64,000 nucleotides of DNA from Alkalibacillus aidingensis (GTDB lineage: Bacteria > Bacillota > Bacilli > Bacillales > Alkalibacillaceae), in NCBI RefSeq assembly GCF_014595945.1, contig NZ_JABXWU010000003.1, positions 148,685 to 212,684 of the forward strand, read 5' to 3'. Of the stretch, positions 1 to 8,919 are shown one piece after another. The position numbers and the translations under genes are program-made. Position 1 is the stretch's first letter, and each line of letters begins with the position of its first letter. Under the pieces are notes generated by a model. That model was not told the DNA's origin. It did not search any database and saw only the letters and a list, made by a program, of their open reading frames with translations.

Positions 1-477
1 TTTATTGAGTACTGGGTTGAGCAAGTTAACAAGGTGTATGGCACGATGACAGAAGAAGAGCGAGAGAACGCTTGCTTAATTGTTTCAGCACATAGCTTAC
101 CTGAGAAGATTATCCAAGACGGTGATCCATATCCGGAACAATTACAAAGAACGGCCGACTTAATTGCTGAACAAGCAGGAATTACCGACTACGAAATAGG
201 CTGGCAAAGTGAAGGAAACACGCCTGAACCTTGGTTAGGTCCCGATGTTCAAGACTTAACACGTGATTTATTTGAACAAAAAGGCTATTCAACGTTCGTT
301 TATGCACCAGTAGGATTTGTTTCTGACCACTTAGAAGTACTTTACGATAATGACATTGAATGTAAAGAAGTTTGTGATGACATTCAGGCATCTTACTACC
401 GTCCGGAAATGCCTAATTCTCATCCGAAATTTATCAAAACGTTATCAAAGGTAGTATTAGATACGTTGAAGGGGTAG
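1..477 (+). CDS. hemH: Ferrochelatase HemH/CpfC, C-terminal part (5' end outside window)
   Basis: The reading frame is open from base 1 and stops at 475-477, so the N-terminal half lies upstream of the window. The enzyme inserts iron into coproporphyrin III (or protoporphyrin) in the cytoplasm. The visible part carries the ferrochelatase signatures SAHSLPEKI, containing the active-site His, then [15 protein letters not shown] and [13 protein letters not shown], with the Glu-Val-Leu-Tyr-Asp element of the metal site. Similarity to Bacillus ferrochelatase is near residue-for-residue. The hemY start follows the stop by six bases, so the two genes are one transcription unit, as in the hemEHY operon of B. 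subtilis. Confidence 0.96.
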   Translation, partial: FIEYWVEQVNKVYGTMTEEERENACLIVSAHSLPEKIIQDGDPYPEQLQRTADLIAEQAGITDYEIGWQSEGNTPEPWLGPDVQDLTRDLFEQKGYSTFVYAPVGFVSDHLEVLYDNDIECKEVCDDIQASYYRPEMPNSHPKFIKTLSKVVLDTLKG

Positions 478-483
478 TCGAAG

Positions 484-1875
484 ATGAGTGACGAACGCAA
501 GCAAGTAGTAATTATTGGTGGGGGAATCACCGGTCTCACTGCTGCTTATTACTTACAAACGAGTGATATGAATACCGAGGTGACCTTAGTTGAAAAATCA
601 GACCACCTAGGCGGAAAAATAAAAACGGAGAAACGTGATGGTTTTACCATTGAACGTGGACCTGATTCATTTCTAGAGCGTAAAACAACTGCGAAACAGT
701 TAGTCGAAGATTTAGGAATGGCTGATCAGCTAGTACGTAACTCTACTGGGAGATCTTATATTTTATCTCAAGACCGTCTTCACGCAATTCCAAAAGGTGG
801 GGTTATGGGAGTTCCGACAGAGATTAAACCGTTTGCAGTTTCAACGTTGTTTACTTGGAAAGGTAAACTTGCTGCATTACAGGATTTAACTAAAGGCAAG
901 ACAGAAGTTGATGGCGATATTTCTGTTGGTCACTTTTTTCGCCGTCGATTAGGAGATGAAGTGGTTGATCGCCTAATCCACCCATTGATCTCGGGGATTT
1001 ATGCAGGTGATATTGATCAACTAAGCTTAAATGCGACTTTTCCACATTTCTTGAAGATGGAACAAAAGCACCGTAGCTTAATTCGTGGGTTACAAAAATC
1101 AACACCTAAGAAGCAAACGTCAGGAAAAAAACAAGGGATGTTTTTAACTTTAAAAGGTGGCCTCGAAACTTTAGTTGACGGTTTAGAACAGGCATTAACT
1201 GATTCTAAGTTGTTAACATCAACAGACGTCACTCATATCGAAAAACGTGGTGACAGGTACCACGTTCATATCAATGGTCAAGATGATGTGTTAGAAGCGG
1301 ATTATGTGATTGCCACAACACCACATCATGTGACAAAGAAAATCTTTAGTCAGTACGACTTTATGCACGAACTTTCAGTGACCAAAAATACATCGGTTGC
1401 GAATGTAGCGATGGCTTTTGATCAAGATGCGATAAAAAATCTCCCAGATGGTACTGGTTTCGTTGTGTCTCGAAAAGAAAATTATCGAATTACAGCTTGT
1501 ACCTGGACTCATAAGAAGTGGCCACACACAACACCGGATGGTTCCGTACTAATGCGAGCTTATGTTGGAAAGCCAGATGATGAAGAGGTGCTAGAGTTAT
1601 CAGACGATGAGATTTCCAAACTGGTGATGGATGATTTGAAGAAAATCATGACGATTGATCAAGAGCCAAAGTTCAAGTTAGTGACACGATGGTTTGATGC
1701 GATGCCACAGTATACAGTTGGACACTTGCAACGTTTGGATCAGCTAGAACAGAAACTAAGTGAGCACTTGCCTAACGTTTTCCTTGCGGGTAACGCTTAT
1801 CGTGGTGTTGGCTTACCGGACTGTATGAACCAAGCAATCGCAGCCGTTAATAAGATTGTTGAATCAAATTCATGA
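484..1875 (+). CDS. hemY: Coproporphyrinogen III / protoporphyrinogen oxidase HemY (CgoX)
   Basis: A 463-residue FAD-dependent oxidase that aromatises the porphyrinogen ring in haem synthesis. In the coproporphyrin-dependent pathway of Gram-positives it makes coproporphyrin III, which HemH then metallates. The N-terminus has the dinucleotide-binding fold GGGITGLTAAYYL (residues 12-24) followed by an acidic strand end (TLVEKS) and GGKIKTE. The C-terminus has the second FAD contact, FLAGNAYRGVGLPDCMNQA. Length is close to the roughly 470 residues usual for the family. A ribosome site is weak, as expected for a gene six bases behind hemH. A hairpin terminator follows. Confidence 0.96.
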   Translation: MSDERKQVVIIGGGITGLTAAYYLQTSDMNTEVTLVEKSDHLGGKIKTEKRDGFTIERGPDSFLERKTTAKQLVEDLGMADQLVRNSTGRSYILSQDRLHAIPKGGVMGVPTEIKPFAVSTLFTWKGKLAALQDLTKGKTEVDGDISVGHFFRRRLGDEVVDRLIHPLISGIYAGDIDQLSLNATFPHFLKMEQKHRSLIRGLQKSTPKKQTSGKKQGMFLTLKGGLETLVDGLEQALTDSKLLTSTDVTHIEKRGDRYHVHINGQDDVLEADYVIATTPHHVTKKIFSQYDFMHELSVTKNTSVANVAMAFDQDAIKNLPDGTGFVVSRKENYRITACTWTHKKWPHTTPDGSVLMRAYVGKPDDEEVLELSDDEISKLVMDDLKKIMTIDQEPKFKLVTRWFDAMPQYTVGHLQRLDQLEQKLSEHLPNVFLAGNAYRGVGLPDCMNQAIAAVNKIVESNS

Positions 1876-1891
1876 TTGTTTTCGATCAAGG

Positions 1892-1925
1892 AAAAAGTGC
1901 TCTAGTTTATTAGAGCACTTTTTTT
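1892..1925 (+). terminator. Rho-independent terminator after hemY
   Basis: Inverted repeat with arms AAAAAGTGCTCTA and TAGAGCACTTTTT and a six-base loop, running straight into a T tract, 17 bases after the hemY stop. Confidence 0.9.
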
Positions 1926-1992
1926 ACAAGTCATACGTGGAGTCATATATGTGGTTAAACTTTTAGCTTAACTAAGAGGTTGATTTTATTTG

Positions 1993-2121
1993 TTATAGGA
2001 CAGTCATGCATTTTTCGCATTTGTTTGTATAGCAATCGGCTTGCTCGTTAATATTCTGTTTACAAACAGCGCATTGCTTTTTGGGTAATTTGCGAAAGAA
2101 TTGGACAGGTGACGTCAACAC
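1993..2121 (-). CDS. yhfH: YhfH family small Cys-rich protein (42 aa)
   Basis: Too short for most gene finders, but well supported. GTG at 2121 sits eight bases behind a strong site (AAGGAGG on the minus strand, bases 2130-2136) and opens a 42-codon frame ending TAA at 1993-1995. A TTG directly follows and could serve instead. The product begins V-L-T-S-P-V-Q-F-F-R-K-L-P and has two CxxC pairs (CAVC at residues 17-20 and CEKC at 35-38) plus Cys30. This layout resembles a zinc ribbon. It matches the YhfH family of Bacillus, which sits beside yhfI in B. subtilis as it does here. Function unknown; structural zinc binding is inferred. Confidence 0.85.
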   Translation of the reverse strand: MLTSPVQFFRKLPKKQCAVCKQNINEQADCYTNKCEKCMTVL

Positions 2122-2174
2122 GGGTAAGCCCTCCTTAAAGGTTGAATTTTAAGAAAACTTCTTACTATTAATAT

Positions 2175-2190
2175 ACTGTACTAATACAGT
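2175..2190. promoter_or_regulatory. Perfect inverted repeat between yhfH and yhfI
   Basis: ACTGTA-CTAA-TACAGT: six-base arms with a four-base centre, in the divergent gap between yhfH and yhfI, 51 bases before the yhfI start. Size and place suit an operator for a dimeric repressor, but I do not recognise the motif, and the adjoining promoter elements are poor (TTGTTA at 2192-2197). Confidence 0.35.
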
Positions 2191-2240
2191 TTTGTTAAGT
2201 TTAAATCTGTTATAGAATAAAATTGGGAGGTAAGTCCTAT

Positions 2241-2978
2241 ATGAAGATGACAGTGATTGGTTATTGGGGTGCTTATCCGGAGGTGGAAAGCGCGACTTCA
2301 TGTTACTTACTAGAACAAAACGGGTTTAAAGTGGTGATTGATTTAGGGAGTGGTGCACTTTCACGCCTACAACAATATACATCTTTGGATGAAATTGATG
2401 CAGTTATCCTATCGCATTTTCATCATGATCATGTGGCGGATTTAGGTTCCTTTCAGTATTTTTGTTTAGTGAATCAGCAGCTGAATGGGAAGAAAAATAA
2501 TGTTCCCATTTATGCGGCAAATGACGGTGAAACCAATTTTGATTTACTTAATCATGTGGCAACAAAAGGAGAAGCTTATCAAGTAGGTGAAGATTTAACG
2601 ATTGGTCCATTTACGTTCTCATTTCTAAAAACGAAGCATCCAAAGACATGCTATGCCATGCGTATTACAAATGGTGAGAACAGCTTGGTTTATACAGCGG
2701 ATACAGCATTTTTCCCAGAACTAATTGGTTTTACTAAAGGTGTGGATCTCTTAATTGCAGAGAGTAGTTTTTACCAAGGGATGGATGGTTCAAAAGCTGG
2801 TCATATGACAAGTGAAGAGTGTGGTCGAGTTGCGCGTGAGGCCAGTGTTGGTGAGCTTTGGTTGACACATTTACCCCACTTTGGTGAACAGCAAAGTTTA
2901 GTTACAGAAGCGAAATCGTTATTTACAGGTGAGATAAAATTGGCACATGAAGGATTGACTTGGTCGACCGGGGAGTAA
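2241..2978 (+). CDS. yhfI: YhfI-type metallo-beta-lactamase-fold hydrolase
   Basis: 245 residues. The ATG at 2241 is preceded by GGGAGG at 2225-2230; an upstream in-frame TTG at 2223 has no site of its own. The zinc-binding motif HFHHDH lies at residues 59-64, after a first metal-binding beta sheet typical of the fold. Later come a metal-bridging Asp in YTADTAFF and a His near the end (THLPHFG). This arrangement is that of the RNase Z-like / YhfI branch: small cytoplasmic hydrolases without the beta-CASP domain. The substrate is not known. It lies between yhfH (minus) and lplJ, as in B. subtilis. Confidence 0.85.
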   Translation: MKMTVIGYWGAYPEVESATSCYLLEQNGFKVVIDLGSGALSRLQQYTSLDEIDAVILSHFHHDHVADLGSFQYFCLVNQQLNGKKNNVPIYAANDGETNFDLLNHVATKGEAYQVGEDLTIGPFTFSFLKTKHPKTCYAMRITNGENSLVYTADTAFFPELIGFTKGVDLLIAESSFYQGMDGSKAGHMTSEECGRVAREASVGELWLTHLPHFGEQQSLVTEAKSLFTGEIKLAHEGLTWSTGE

Positions 2979-2982
2979 TCGT

Positions 2983-3011
2983 TTGGAATGCAGTTAGAGT
3001 TTGTTTATACT
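2983..3011 (+). promoter_or_regulatory. SigA-type promoter of lplJ
   Basis: TTGGAA at 2983-2988, a 17-base spacer and TATACT at 3006-3011, 32 bases before the lplJ start. The match is good and shows lplJ is not wholly dependent on yhfI transcription. Confidence 0.65.
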
Positions 3012-3042
3012 TTAAATAGAGGTTGAAGAGGGGGCAATTATT

Positions 3043-4050
3043 ATGTTGTATTTTATTGATAATGAGGGAATAACTGACCCACAAATAAATCTAGCCATTG
3101 AAGAATATGCACTTAAGCATTTAAATATCGATGATGATCAGCAATACTTATTGTTTTATGTAAATGGCCCATCAATTATCATTGGTAAGAATCAAAACAC
3201 TATTGAAGAGATTAACACAGATTATGTTGATGCTAATCATATTAAAGTCGTCCGTCGTTTGTCTGGTGGTGGTGCGGTTTACCATGATTTAGGGAACTTG
3301 AATTTTAGCTTTTTAGCTAAGGATGAAGGAAATAACTTTAGCAACTTTAAGAAATTTACACAGCCTGTAGTTGATGCGCTTCAAAAATTAGGAGTGAATG
3401 CAGAGTTATCTGGACGAAATGATATTACTGTTGAAGGACGTAAAATCTCTGGTAATGCCCAGTTCACAACGAAAGGTCGTATGTTCAGCCACGGAACATT
3501 AATGTTTGATTCAGAAGTTGAAAATGTCATTCAATCACTACGTGTGAAGTCGGAGAAGATCCGTTCAAAAGGAATTAAATCAATCCGTAGTCGGGTGGCG
3601 AATATTTCAGAGTTCTTGGATGAGCAAATCACAATGGACGAGTTTAAAGAAATTTTATTAAGATACATTTTTGATGTGGAAGATGTGAAAGATGTCCCAC
3701 GCTATGAGTTAACAGAAGATGACTGGAAGAAGATTTATGAGATCTCAGAATCACGTTATCAAAAGTGGGACTGGAATTATGGCCGTTCACCAGCTTTTAA
3801 CATCCAACACTCAAAGCGTATTGAGGGTGTTGGTTCTTACGACGTTCGCTTAGATGTGAAAAAAGGCATTATTCAGGATGTGACCATTTATGGGGACTTT
3901 TTTGGTATCGGAGAAGTAACAGATGTAGAGGATAAGTTAAAAGGTGTAAGATATGAACGTGAAGCAATCAAGGAAGCGTTAAAAGACGTTGATCTTCAAC
4001 ACTATTTAGGAAAACTAGAAGATGAAGATTTCTTGTCATTAATCTATTAA
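3043..4050 (+). CDS. lplJ: Lipoate-protein ligase A, LplJ
   Basis: 335 residues, ATG at 3043 behind GAAGAGGGGG. It adenylates free lipoate with ATP and transfers it to the lysine of lipoyl domains (E2 subunits, GcvH) in the cytoplasm, so it is the scavenging route for lipoylation. The family motif RRLSGGGAVYHD is at residues 71-82. GRNDI and the lysine in GRKISGNAQ form the rest of the adenylate pocket. The last third is the accessory domain typical of the two-domain LplA/LplJ type. Length matches B. subtilis LplJ (331 aa). Confidence 0.95.
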   Translation: MLYFIDNEGITDPQINLAIEEYALKHLNIDDDQQYLLFYVNGPSIIIGKNQNTIEEINTDYVDANHIKVVRRLSGGGAVYHDLGNLNFSFLAKDEGNNFSNFKKFTQPVVDALQKLGVNAELSGRNDITVEGRKISGNAQFTTKGRMFSHGTLMFDSEVENVIQSLRVKSEKIRSKGIKSIRSRVANISEFLDEQITMDEFKEILLRYIFDVEDVKDVPRYELTEDDWKKIYEISESRYQKWDWNYGRSPAFNIQHSKRIEGVGSYDVRLDVKKGIIQDVTIYGDFFGIGEVTDVEDKLKGVRYEREAIKEALKDVDLQHYLGKLEDEDFLSLIY

Positions 4051-4153
4051 TAGCCCCCCCATAAGCTAAGAATGCTTTTGGGGGTAATTTGAATGGATGT
4101 GTCCCTTGGGTGCTGTGTGAATGATTTAGGGTATCAAAGCGGAAATGGGTAAG

Positions 4154-4184
4154 AACTCGACAGCGTTAACTGTCGAGTTTTTTA
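4154..4184. terminator. Terminator between convergent lplJ and ku
   Basis: Ten-base arms AACTCGACAG and CTGTCGAGTT around a six-base loop, then six Ts on the plus strand. On the minus strand the T tract is short, so it works best for lplJ. A weaker C6/G5 hairpin lies just after the lplJ stop (4053-4085). Confidence 0.85.
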
Positions 4185-4211
4185 ATAATAAAAGTGAGAA
4201 TCCGGTAATTA

Positions 4212-5072
4212 TTAACCACTTTTCTTTTTCTGAGTGGAAGCAGTCGTCTTTTTCTTTTGACCGGTTGTTGTCTTTTTCTTCCTTGTGCCACCTTTTCCTT
4301 TCTTCGTTTTATTAAGCGACTTTTCCAAAGCTTCCATAAGGTCGGTGACGTTGTCTGGTTTTTCTGGTTCTTTGGCAGTTGCGACTTCCTTGCCTTCTTT
4401 TTTTTGCTCAATTAAATCTAATAGTGCAGTTCGATATTCATCAGTATATTTTTCTGGTTCGAATTCGGTGGTTAACTGATCAATTAGCATCTTGGCTGTT
4501 TCTAGCTCTTTTTCAACGATGTTATCTTCTTCAGGAACATTGGGCACTTCGCCAACGGCACGTACTTCATCTGGATAGTGAATGGTTTCCATGACGAGGG
4601 TGTTTTTGTAAATCCGTACGACTGCTAAATGTTCTTTTGAACGGATCGTAATCTTAGCCAGACCAATTTTCCCTGTTTCTTCAAGGGCTTGACGTAGTAA
4701 TGAATATGCCTTACCACCACCGTCATTAGGGGATAGGTAGTAGCTTCGGTCAAAATAGATTGGATCAATTTCCTCAAGCTTAACAAAGTCAACGATTTCA
4801 ACGGATTTATCGTCTTTTGCTTCTTTCAATTGTTCTAAATCCTCATCTTCTAAAATGACGAATTTATTTTTCGTGTATTCAAATCCTTTGACAATATCAT
4901 CGTTCGTGACTTCTTTATCACAGACAGGACATGTCTTCTCATATTGTACAGGTGATTGGCACTCTTTGTGCAGGTTTCGAAGTTTAATATCTTTGTTTTC
5001 AGTTGCTGAATGTAGTTTGACCGGGATGTTCACAAGGCCAAAGCTTATCGTTCCCTTCCACATCGTATGCAT
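4212..5072 (-). CDS. ku: DNA end-binding protein Ku (bacterial NHEJ)
   Basis: 286 residues. The start ATG at 5072 (MHTMWKGTISFGLVNIPVKL) lies nine bases behind AAAGGAG. A TTG three codons upstream touches the ribosome site and is rejected. Ku homodimers thread onto double-strand ends and recruit LigD. Nearly the whole length is the Ku core beta-barrel domain, with the typical CPVCDKEV segment and YFDRSYYL. The last roughly 40 residues form a Lys-rich tail that in bacterial Ku promotes DNA bridging and threading. It faces ligD across a 94-base divergent gap, unlike the ykoV-ykoU operon of B. subtilis. A role in repair of germinating spores is inferred from the family. Confidence 0.96.
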   Translation of the reverse strand: MHTMWKGTISFGLVNIPVKLHSATENKDIKLRNLHKECQSPVQYEKTCPVCDKEVTNDDIVKGFEYTKNKFVILEDEDLEQLKEAKDDKSVEIVDFVKLEEIDPIYFDRSYYLSPNDGGGKAYSLLRQALEETGKIGLAKITIRSKEHLAVVRIYKNTLVMETIHYPDEVRAVGEVPNVPEEDNIVEKELETAKMLIDQLTTEFEPEKYTDEYRTALLDLIEQKKEGKEVATAKEPEKPDNVTDLMEALEKSLNKTKKGKGGTRKKKTTTGQKKKTTASTQKKKSG

Positions 5073-5166
5073 GACGATCAACTCCTTTAATGGTTATCAT
5101 TTCTCTTTTTATTGATAAAAATGCACTAAAACGTTAAAAATAAGCCTAGATTTGGAGGGGTGGTTA

Positions 5167-6930
5167 ATGATGTGGAAGCCAATGCTACCAACTCTTGTGG
5201 AAGACATTCCAAAGGGTGAGGATTGGGTTTATGAGGTGAAGTATGATGGGTTTCGTTGTGGCTTGGAGTGGAACGAAGATGCAGTCAAGCTGTGGAGTCG
5301 TAATGGAACAGATTTGACTCCACAATTTCCTGAGATTGTGGAGTGGTGTGAGGAACATGCTGAGGAAGCTAAGCCGTATTTACCGTTGTTCCTTGATGGG
5401 GAGTTAGTAGTGTTGGAAACGAGGTTACGTGCTAACTTTTCGATGATTCAAAAGCGAGGGAGGACGAAATCGAATGAAGGTGTTGATAAGTTGAGTCATC
5501 ATCGTCCTGCTACGTTAGTGATTTTTGATGGTTTACAGTTAAAGGGGAAAAATATCGAAAATCAGCTATTACATAAACGACGTGAACAGTTGGAGCAATT
5601 TTTCAAAGAGATGGAATGGGAGTTGACCGATCCCTCACAACGGATCCATTTAGTTGACCAATACGTTAGAGAAGACCAAGCATGGAAGGATGTATTTTTA
5701 CACCAAGGTGAGGGACTAGTTGCGAAAAATCAGCGATCAAAAATCACTAATGGGAAGAGAACAACTAAGTGGCAAAAGGTGAAGAACTGGCGTACAGTGA
5801 CAGGCTTTCTTACCACATGGAATATGGAAAATGACTATTATGATGTGTCAATTTATAGGGGCGATGACATCATACTACTAGGTAAATTAAAGCATGGTTT
5901 TGATGATGAACAAAAGGCAACGCTTAGGAAGTTTGTCAAGGAGAATGGGGGGAAAGTAGACGCTAATACATGGGAAATTCCTCCGAGCGTTTGTGTGGAA
6001 GTGAATTGTTTAGAAGCGAAAGACCGTGAACTGCGTGAGCCTGTGTTTCAGCAGTTTCGTTTTGATTTAGAACCAAAAGATTGTACGTATGAAGCAGTAC
6101 GTGAAGGGTTAGGGCAGTTACCGAATTCTATTGAGATTTCCAAACCAGATAAATATTTGTTTCCTGATTTTAATAAACGCGATTTTGTCTTGTATCTGCG
6201 CGAGGTCGCACCATTACTACTACCAAGGTTAAAAAATAAGCGCTTAACGATGATTCGTTTTCCAGATGGGATTGATGAGCATTCCTTTTATCAAAAGCAC
6301 CTACCTGATTATGCACCTGAGTTTATCCAAACTGTACCAGGTGAAGATGATGAAGAGGATATTGTTTGTCAGGATTTACAGACCCTACTTTGGTTTGGGA
6401 ATCATGCGGCGATTGAGTATCATGTACCTTTTCAACGGATTGATTCCAATTTGCCAGATGAGATGGTGTTTGATTTAGATCCTCCGACTCTGAAGCAATT
6501 CCCTTTAGCCGTTTTAGCTGCACAATTAATTAAGGAAATGTGTGAGCATCAAGGATTTCGAGTGAATGTAAAAACATCAGGGAAGACAGGATTGCAGCTG
6601 CATATTCCATTAGAAGAAGACATGACCTTTGATGATACACGTGAATTCATGGAAGCAGTCGCGAAGGTTTTAGTTGAAAAATACCCAGAGTCGTTTACGA
6701 TTGAACGTTTAAAGAAAAATCGAGGTAATAAACTTTATTTAGATTATATTCAACATGCACCTGGCAAAACGATTATTGCACCATATTCTCCGAGGGCAAC
6801 GAAAGAAGGAACGGTTGCCACACCATTGTTTTGGGATGAATTGAACGAGTCTTTAGACCCTAGAGACTTTACGATGGATATCATTCCTAAGAGGTTAAAA
6901 GAGAAGGGGTGTCCGTTTTTTAATGCTTAG
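5167..6930 (+). CDS. ligD: ATP-dependent DNA ligase/polymerase LigD (ligase-polymerase form)
   Basis: 587 residues from ATG 5167 (a second ATG follows at once), behind GGAGGGG. Residues 1 to about 300 are the ATP-dependent ligase: motif I EVKYDGFR with the adenylated lysine at residue 25, LFLDGELV (motif III) and a GLVAKN-type motif IV. The second half is the archaeo-eukaryotic primase-like polymerase domain, with the metal-binding pair in FDLDPP and the TSGKTGLQLHI loop. There is no 3'-phosphoesterase domain, as in Bacillus LigD (611 aa) and unlike the three-domain Pseudomonas type. With Ku it forms a two-component NHEJ system. The two genes share a divergent promoter region, 5073-5166. Confidence 0.96.
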   Translation: MMWKPMLPTLVEDIPKGEDWVYEVKYDGFRCGLEWNEDAVKLWSRNGTDLTPQFPEIVEWCEEHAEEAKPYLPLFLDGELVVLETRLRANFSMIQKRGRTKSNEGVDKLSHHRPATLVIFDGLQLKGKNIENQLLHKRREQLEQFFKEMEWELTDPSQRIHLVDQYVREDQAWKDVFLHQGEGLVAKNQRSKITNGKRTTKWQKVKNWRTVTGFLTTWNMENDYYDVSIYRGDDIILLGKLKHGFDDEQKATLRKFVKENGGKVDANTWEIPPSVCVEVNCLEAKDRELREPVFQQFRFDLEPKDCTYEAVREGLGQLPNSIEISKPDKYLFPDFNKRDFVLYLREVAPLLLPRLKNKRLTMIRFPDGIDEHSFYQKHLPDYAPEFIQTVPGEDDEEDIVCQDLQTLLWFGNHAAIEYHVPFQRIDSNLPDEMVFDLDPPTLKQFPLAVLAAQLIKEMCEHQGFRVNVKTSGKTGLQLHIPLEEDMTFDDTREFMEAVAKVLVEKYPESFTIERLKKNRGNKLYLDYIQHAPGKTIIAPYSPRATKEGTVATPLFWDELNESLDPRDFTMDIIPKRLKEKGCPFFNA

Positions 6931-7081
6931 CATGATTTTATTCTTTGGAAAAGTTCCTGTCCGATCGCTAACCATAACCCGTCGCCCGTCGCCAAGACTT
7001 CACTTCCGTCTGCCACAAGGCTAAGAGAAGGTGGGTAAACTGCTAGCCAGATTATGATTATGATAAGTGCTGGATTTTTTG
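6931..7081. other. Intergenic gap after ligD, no gene seen
   Basis: About 150 bases between ligD and a convergent lipoprotein gene. Bases 6957-7012 are clearly richer in G+C than the surroundings and contain CCGTCGCC-like words at uneven spacing. I found no open frame with a ribosome site and no clear hairpin terminator. Confidence 0.4.
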
Positions 7082-7456
7082 CTATTCAAGTGTATCCCAA
7101 GGGTCATTTGACGATAAGAATTGATCAACTTCATCAACATTAGTCGTTTGTAATAAAAATTCCTCTTGATTAAAAATAAGAAAGGTTGGATATTCCTCTA
7201 TATCAAATACTTCTAACAATCCACTATCCACTCCCCATACACCATCACCATGCGCGGTCACATCCAGGCTTTCTTCACTTAGAATTTGTTTTAAATCGAA
7301 ATCACGGTTTTCTCTATCTTCTTGTTCTTCAACAATAACGTAAAGGCTAAACGTGTCAGGTGTTGGTGCTAGTAGGCTTTGAATGTCTTCTTCTTTTGGA
7401 CCATTATTACACCCTGTTAATAGAGAAATTAGCAGTAACAAAGCAACGTATCTCAT
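7082..7456 (-). CDS. Small lipoprotein with a thioredoxin-like fold but no CxxC
   Basis: 124 residues, ATG at 7456 about ten bases behind AAGGAG. The N-terminus is a lipoprotein signal with lipobox LLTGC, so Cys16 is probably the lipidated first residue and the protein sits on the outer face of the membrane. The rest is acidic. The segment IEEYPTFLIFN followed by a strand and a final helix (VDEVDQFLSS) resembles the cis-proline half of thioredoxin-like domains. No cysteine exists outside the lipobox, so a redox role by dithiol is excluded. I do not recognise a named family; the fold assignment is inference. Confidence 0.7.
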   Translation of the reverse strand: MRYVALLLLISLLTGCNNGPKEEDIQSLLAPTPDTFSLYVIVEEQEDRENRDFDLKQILSEESLDVTAHGDGVWGVDSGLLEVFDIEEYPTFLIFNQEEFLLQTTNVDEVDQFLSSNDPWDTLE

Positions 7457-7612
7457 GACATATGAACTCCTTACTTATAAGTCAGTAGAATCACTACACT
7501 TAAGTTAACATAATCGTTAGTAACAGGAAAGATAAGTCAGAAAAGTCAATCAAAAAGTCTTTATATTATGGTATGATAAATGGAAATAGTTTCGTATGGT
7601 AGGAGTTGATCT

Positions 7613-8122
7613 ATGTTGGTTCGTATCTTGCTTTTTTTGCTTTTTACGTTGCTCTTAGTTGCTTGTGGTGATGAATATAACAACAGAGTTGATCAAGCTG
7701 ATTTACCAGAACCAGATCGTGAAATAATTGAAGGGCTAACAACTGAGTATCTAGCAGAAGAGGTTGCTTCTTCATCTTTTGATCATAAAGTCTTTTGTAC
7801 TGATCACTCATATGGGGTTTTTGAAGATGATGAGGATTTGTATCATTACGTTTGGTCCGTGTGTGGCGAGTATAATCAGGACTTAGAACATTTAAGTGGG
7901 GCATCACTACCAGTTGCGATTATTTTTAATAGAGTTGATCAAGATTATCGGATTGTAGATCATCGAATTCCTAGGGATGGAAGCTATAACCAAGATGATA
8001 TTAAAGAGATTTTTCCTAAAGAAGTAGCTGAACAGTTCAGGCCGGATGTTGAGAGGATGACTGAAGAATTAGAGAGACAAGTTGAAGCATATTTTGAATC
8101 GGATAAGGAGGAGAAATCATGA
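7613..8122 (+). CDS. Acidic lipoprotein of unknown function
   Basis: 169 residues, ATG at 7613 behind AGGAG at 7601. The signal MLVRILLFLLFTLLLVAC ends in lipobox LVAC with Cys18. The mature part is strongly acidic and has two further cysteines (in FCTDHS and SVCGEY) that could form a disulfide outside the cell. I recognise no domain. Its stop overlaps the next start as ATGA (8119-8122), so the two proteins are translationally coupled. Confidence 0.75.
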   Translation: MLVRILLFLLFTLLLVACGDEYNNRVDQADLPEPDREIIEGLTTEYLAEEVASSSFDHKVFCTDHSYGVFEDDEDLYHYVWSVCGEYNQDLEHLSGASLPVAIIFNRVDQDYRIVDHRIPRDGSYNQDDIKEIFPKEVAEQFRPDVERMTEELERQVEAYFESDKEEKS

Positions 8123-8319
8123 AGGAATCGCCAGAAGAACGTAGGGAGAGATTAAGACAAAGGGATTTAAAGAATTCTTCGAGCAATGTAGGTGATAGCT
8201 TCCACCGAGCTAAATCAGGGAGTTTAGTTGATCTCGTGGGTGCACTAGGCTGGAAAGGTACCGGGATTTTAATTTTGATTATGATTGTTGGTTTTATTGT
8301 TTATTCTTTTTTAAATTGA
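8119..8319 (+). CDS. Small membrane protein, DUF6366-like
   Basis: 66 residues, coupled by ATGA overlap to the lipoprotein gene before it, with AAGGAGGAG in that gene's end as ribosome site. The N-terminal half is highly charged (PEERRERLRQRDLKN), then SGSLVDLVGALGWKGTG, then one membrane helix at about residues 47-65. The order of charged segment, SLVDLVGxLGWKGTG and one helix fits the small DUF6366 family of Bacillaceae as I remember it. No function is known. Confidence 0.75.
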   Translation: MKESPEERRERLRQRDLKNSSSNVGDSFHRAKSGSLVDLVGALGWKGTGILILIMIVGFIVYSFLN

Positions 8320-8354
8320 TGTAGATAAATGGCTAAACAGAAAGGATTTATTTT

Positions 8355-8885
8355 ATGAAAAGGCCATATGTTGTTATAGCTTTGCTGTTATTAATAGGCG
8401 TCTTAATAATTTCTTTAACAAGTACGTCTCAGCAGATTGATCAATCGTTTGATGGGGTCTGGTATCAGTTGGGTGAGGAAAACGCCGATTATGAGGAACC
8501 AGTAACCGTCGAGTTTAATGGTGAACTGAAGAAAAGCTTGTTTCGCAATTTAACGTTTGTAGGAACAATTGCGATTGATGATCATGTGATGCCAGGGACA
8601 GATGCGCGAGACGATGAATTGGAGCTTGTTTTTGATGATGGGATTTGTAAAAACAGTGAAACGATCGATTATATTGGAAATGATCGAATTGAGACTTATG
8701 GAACACTTTGTGTGAACGATGATTTCAGTGAGTTCATGATCACCATTCTTGAACAAACTGAAAATGGCGGCACCTGGAAAGGGGAAGACGGCCAAGTTAT
8801 TGCGGGTCCAGCTCATAGTAGGGAGGAGGCGCTTAGAATCACGAATCAATTAATGGCGGAGTATTTGGTTAAGCCATTGGAATAA
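8355..8885 (+). CDS. Secreted or membrane-anchored protein of unknown function
   Basis: 176 residues, ATG at 8355 behind GAAAGGA. A hydrophobic segment (residues 5-23) without a lipobox or a clear signal-peptidase site suggests a membrane anchor with an extracytoplasmic domain. The domain looks all-beta and acidic, with two Cys (ICKNSE, TLCVNDD) that may pair. It is the third extracytoplasmic small protein in a row, 35 bases after the DUF6366-like gene. I recognise no family. Confidence 0.7.
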   Translation: MKRPYVVIALLLLIGVLIISLTSTSQQIDQSFDGVWYQLGEENADYEEPVTVEFNGELKKSLFRNLTFVGTIAIDDHVMPGTDARDDELELVFDDGICKNSETIDYIGNDRIETYGTLCVNDDFSEFMITILEQTENGGTWKGEDGQVIAGPAHSREEALRITNQLMAEYLVKPLE

Positions 8886-8919
8886 TAGGATTGTATCAAT
8901 AAGTAAAGGAATGGTTATG

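Noticed and set aside
6957..7012. G+C-rich words (CCGTCGCC, TCCGTCTGCC) as a fourth periodic array
   Set aside because: Spacing is uneven (18, 6 and about 21 bases) and only three or four weak copies exist; possibly a relic, but not supportable.
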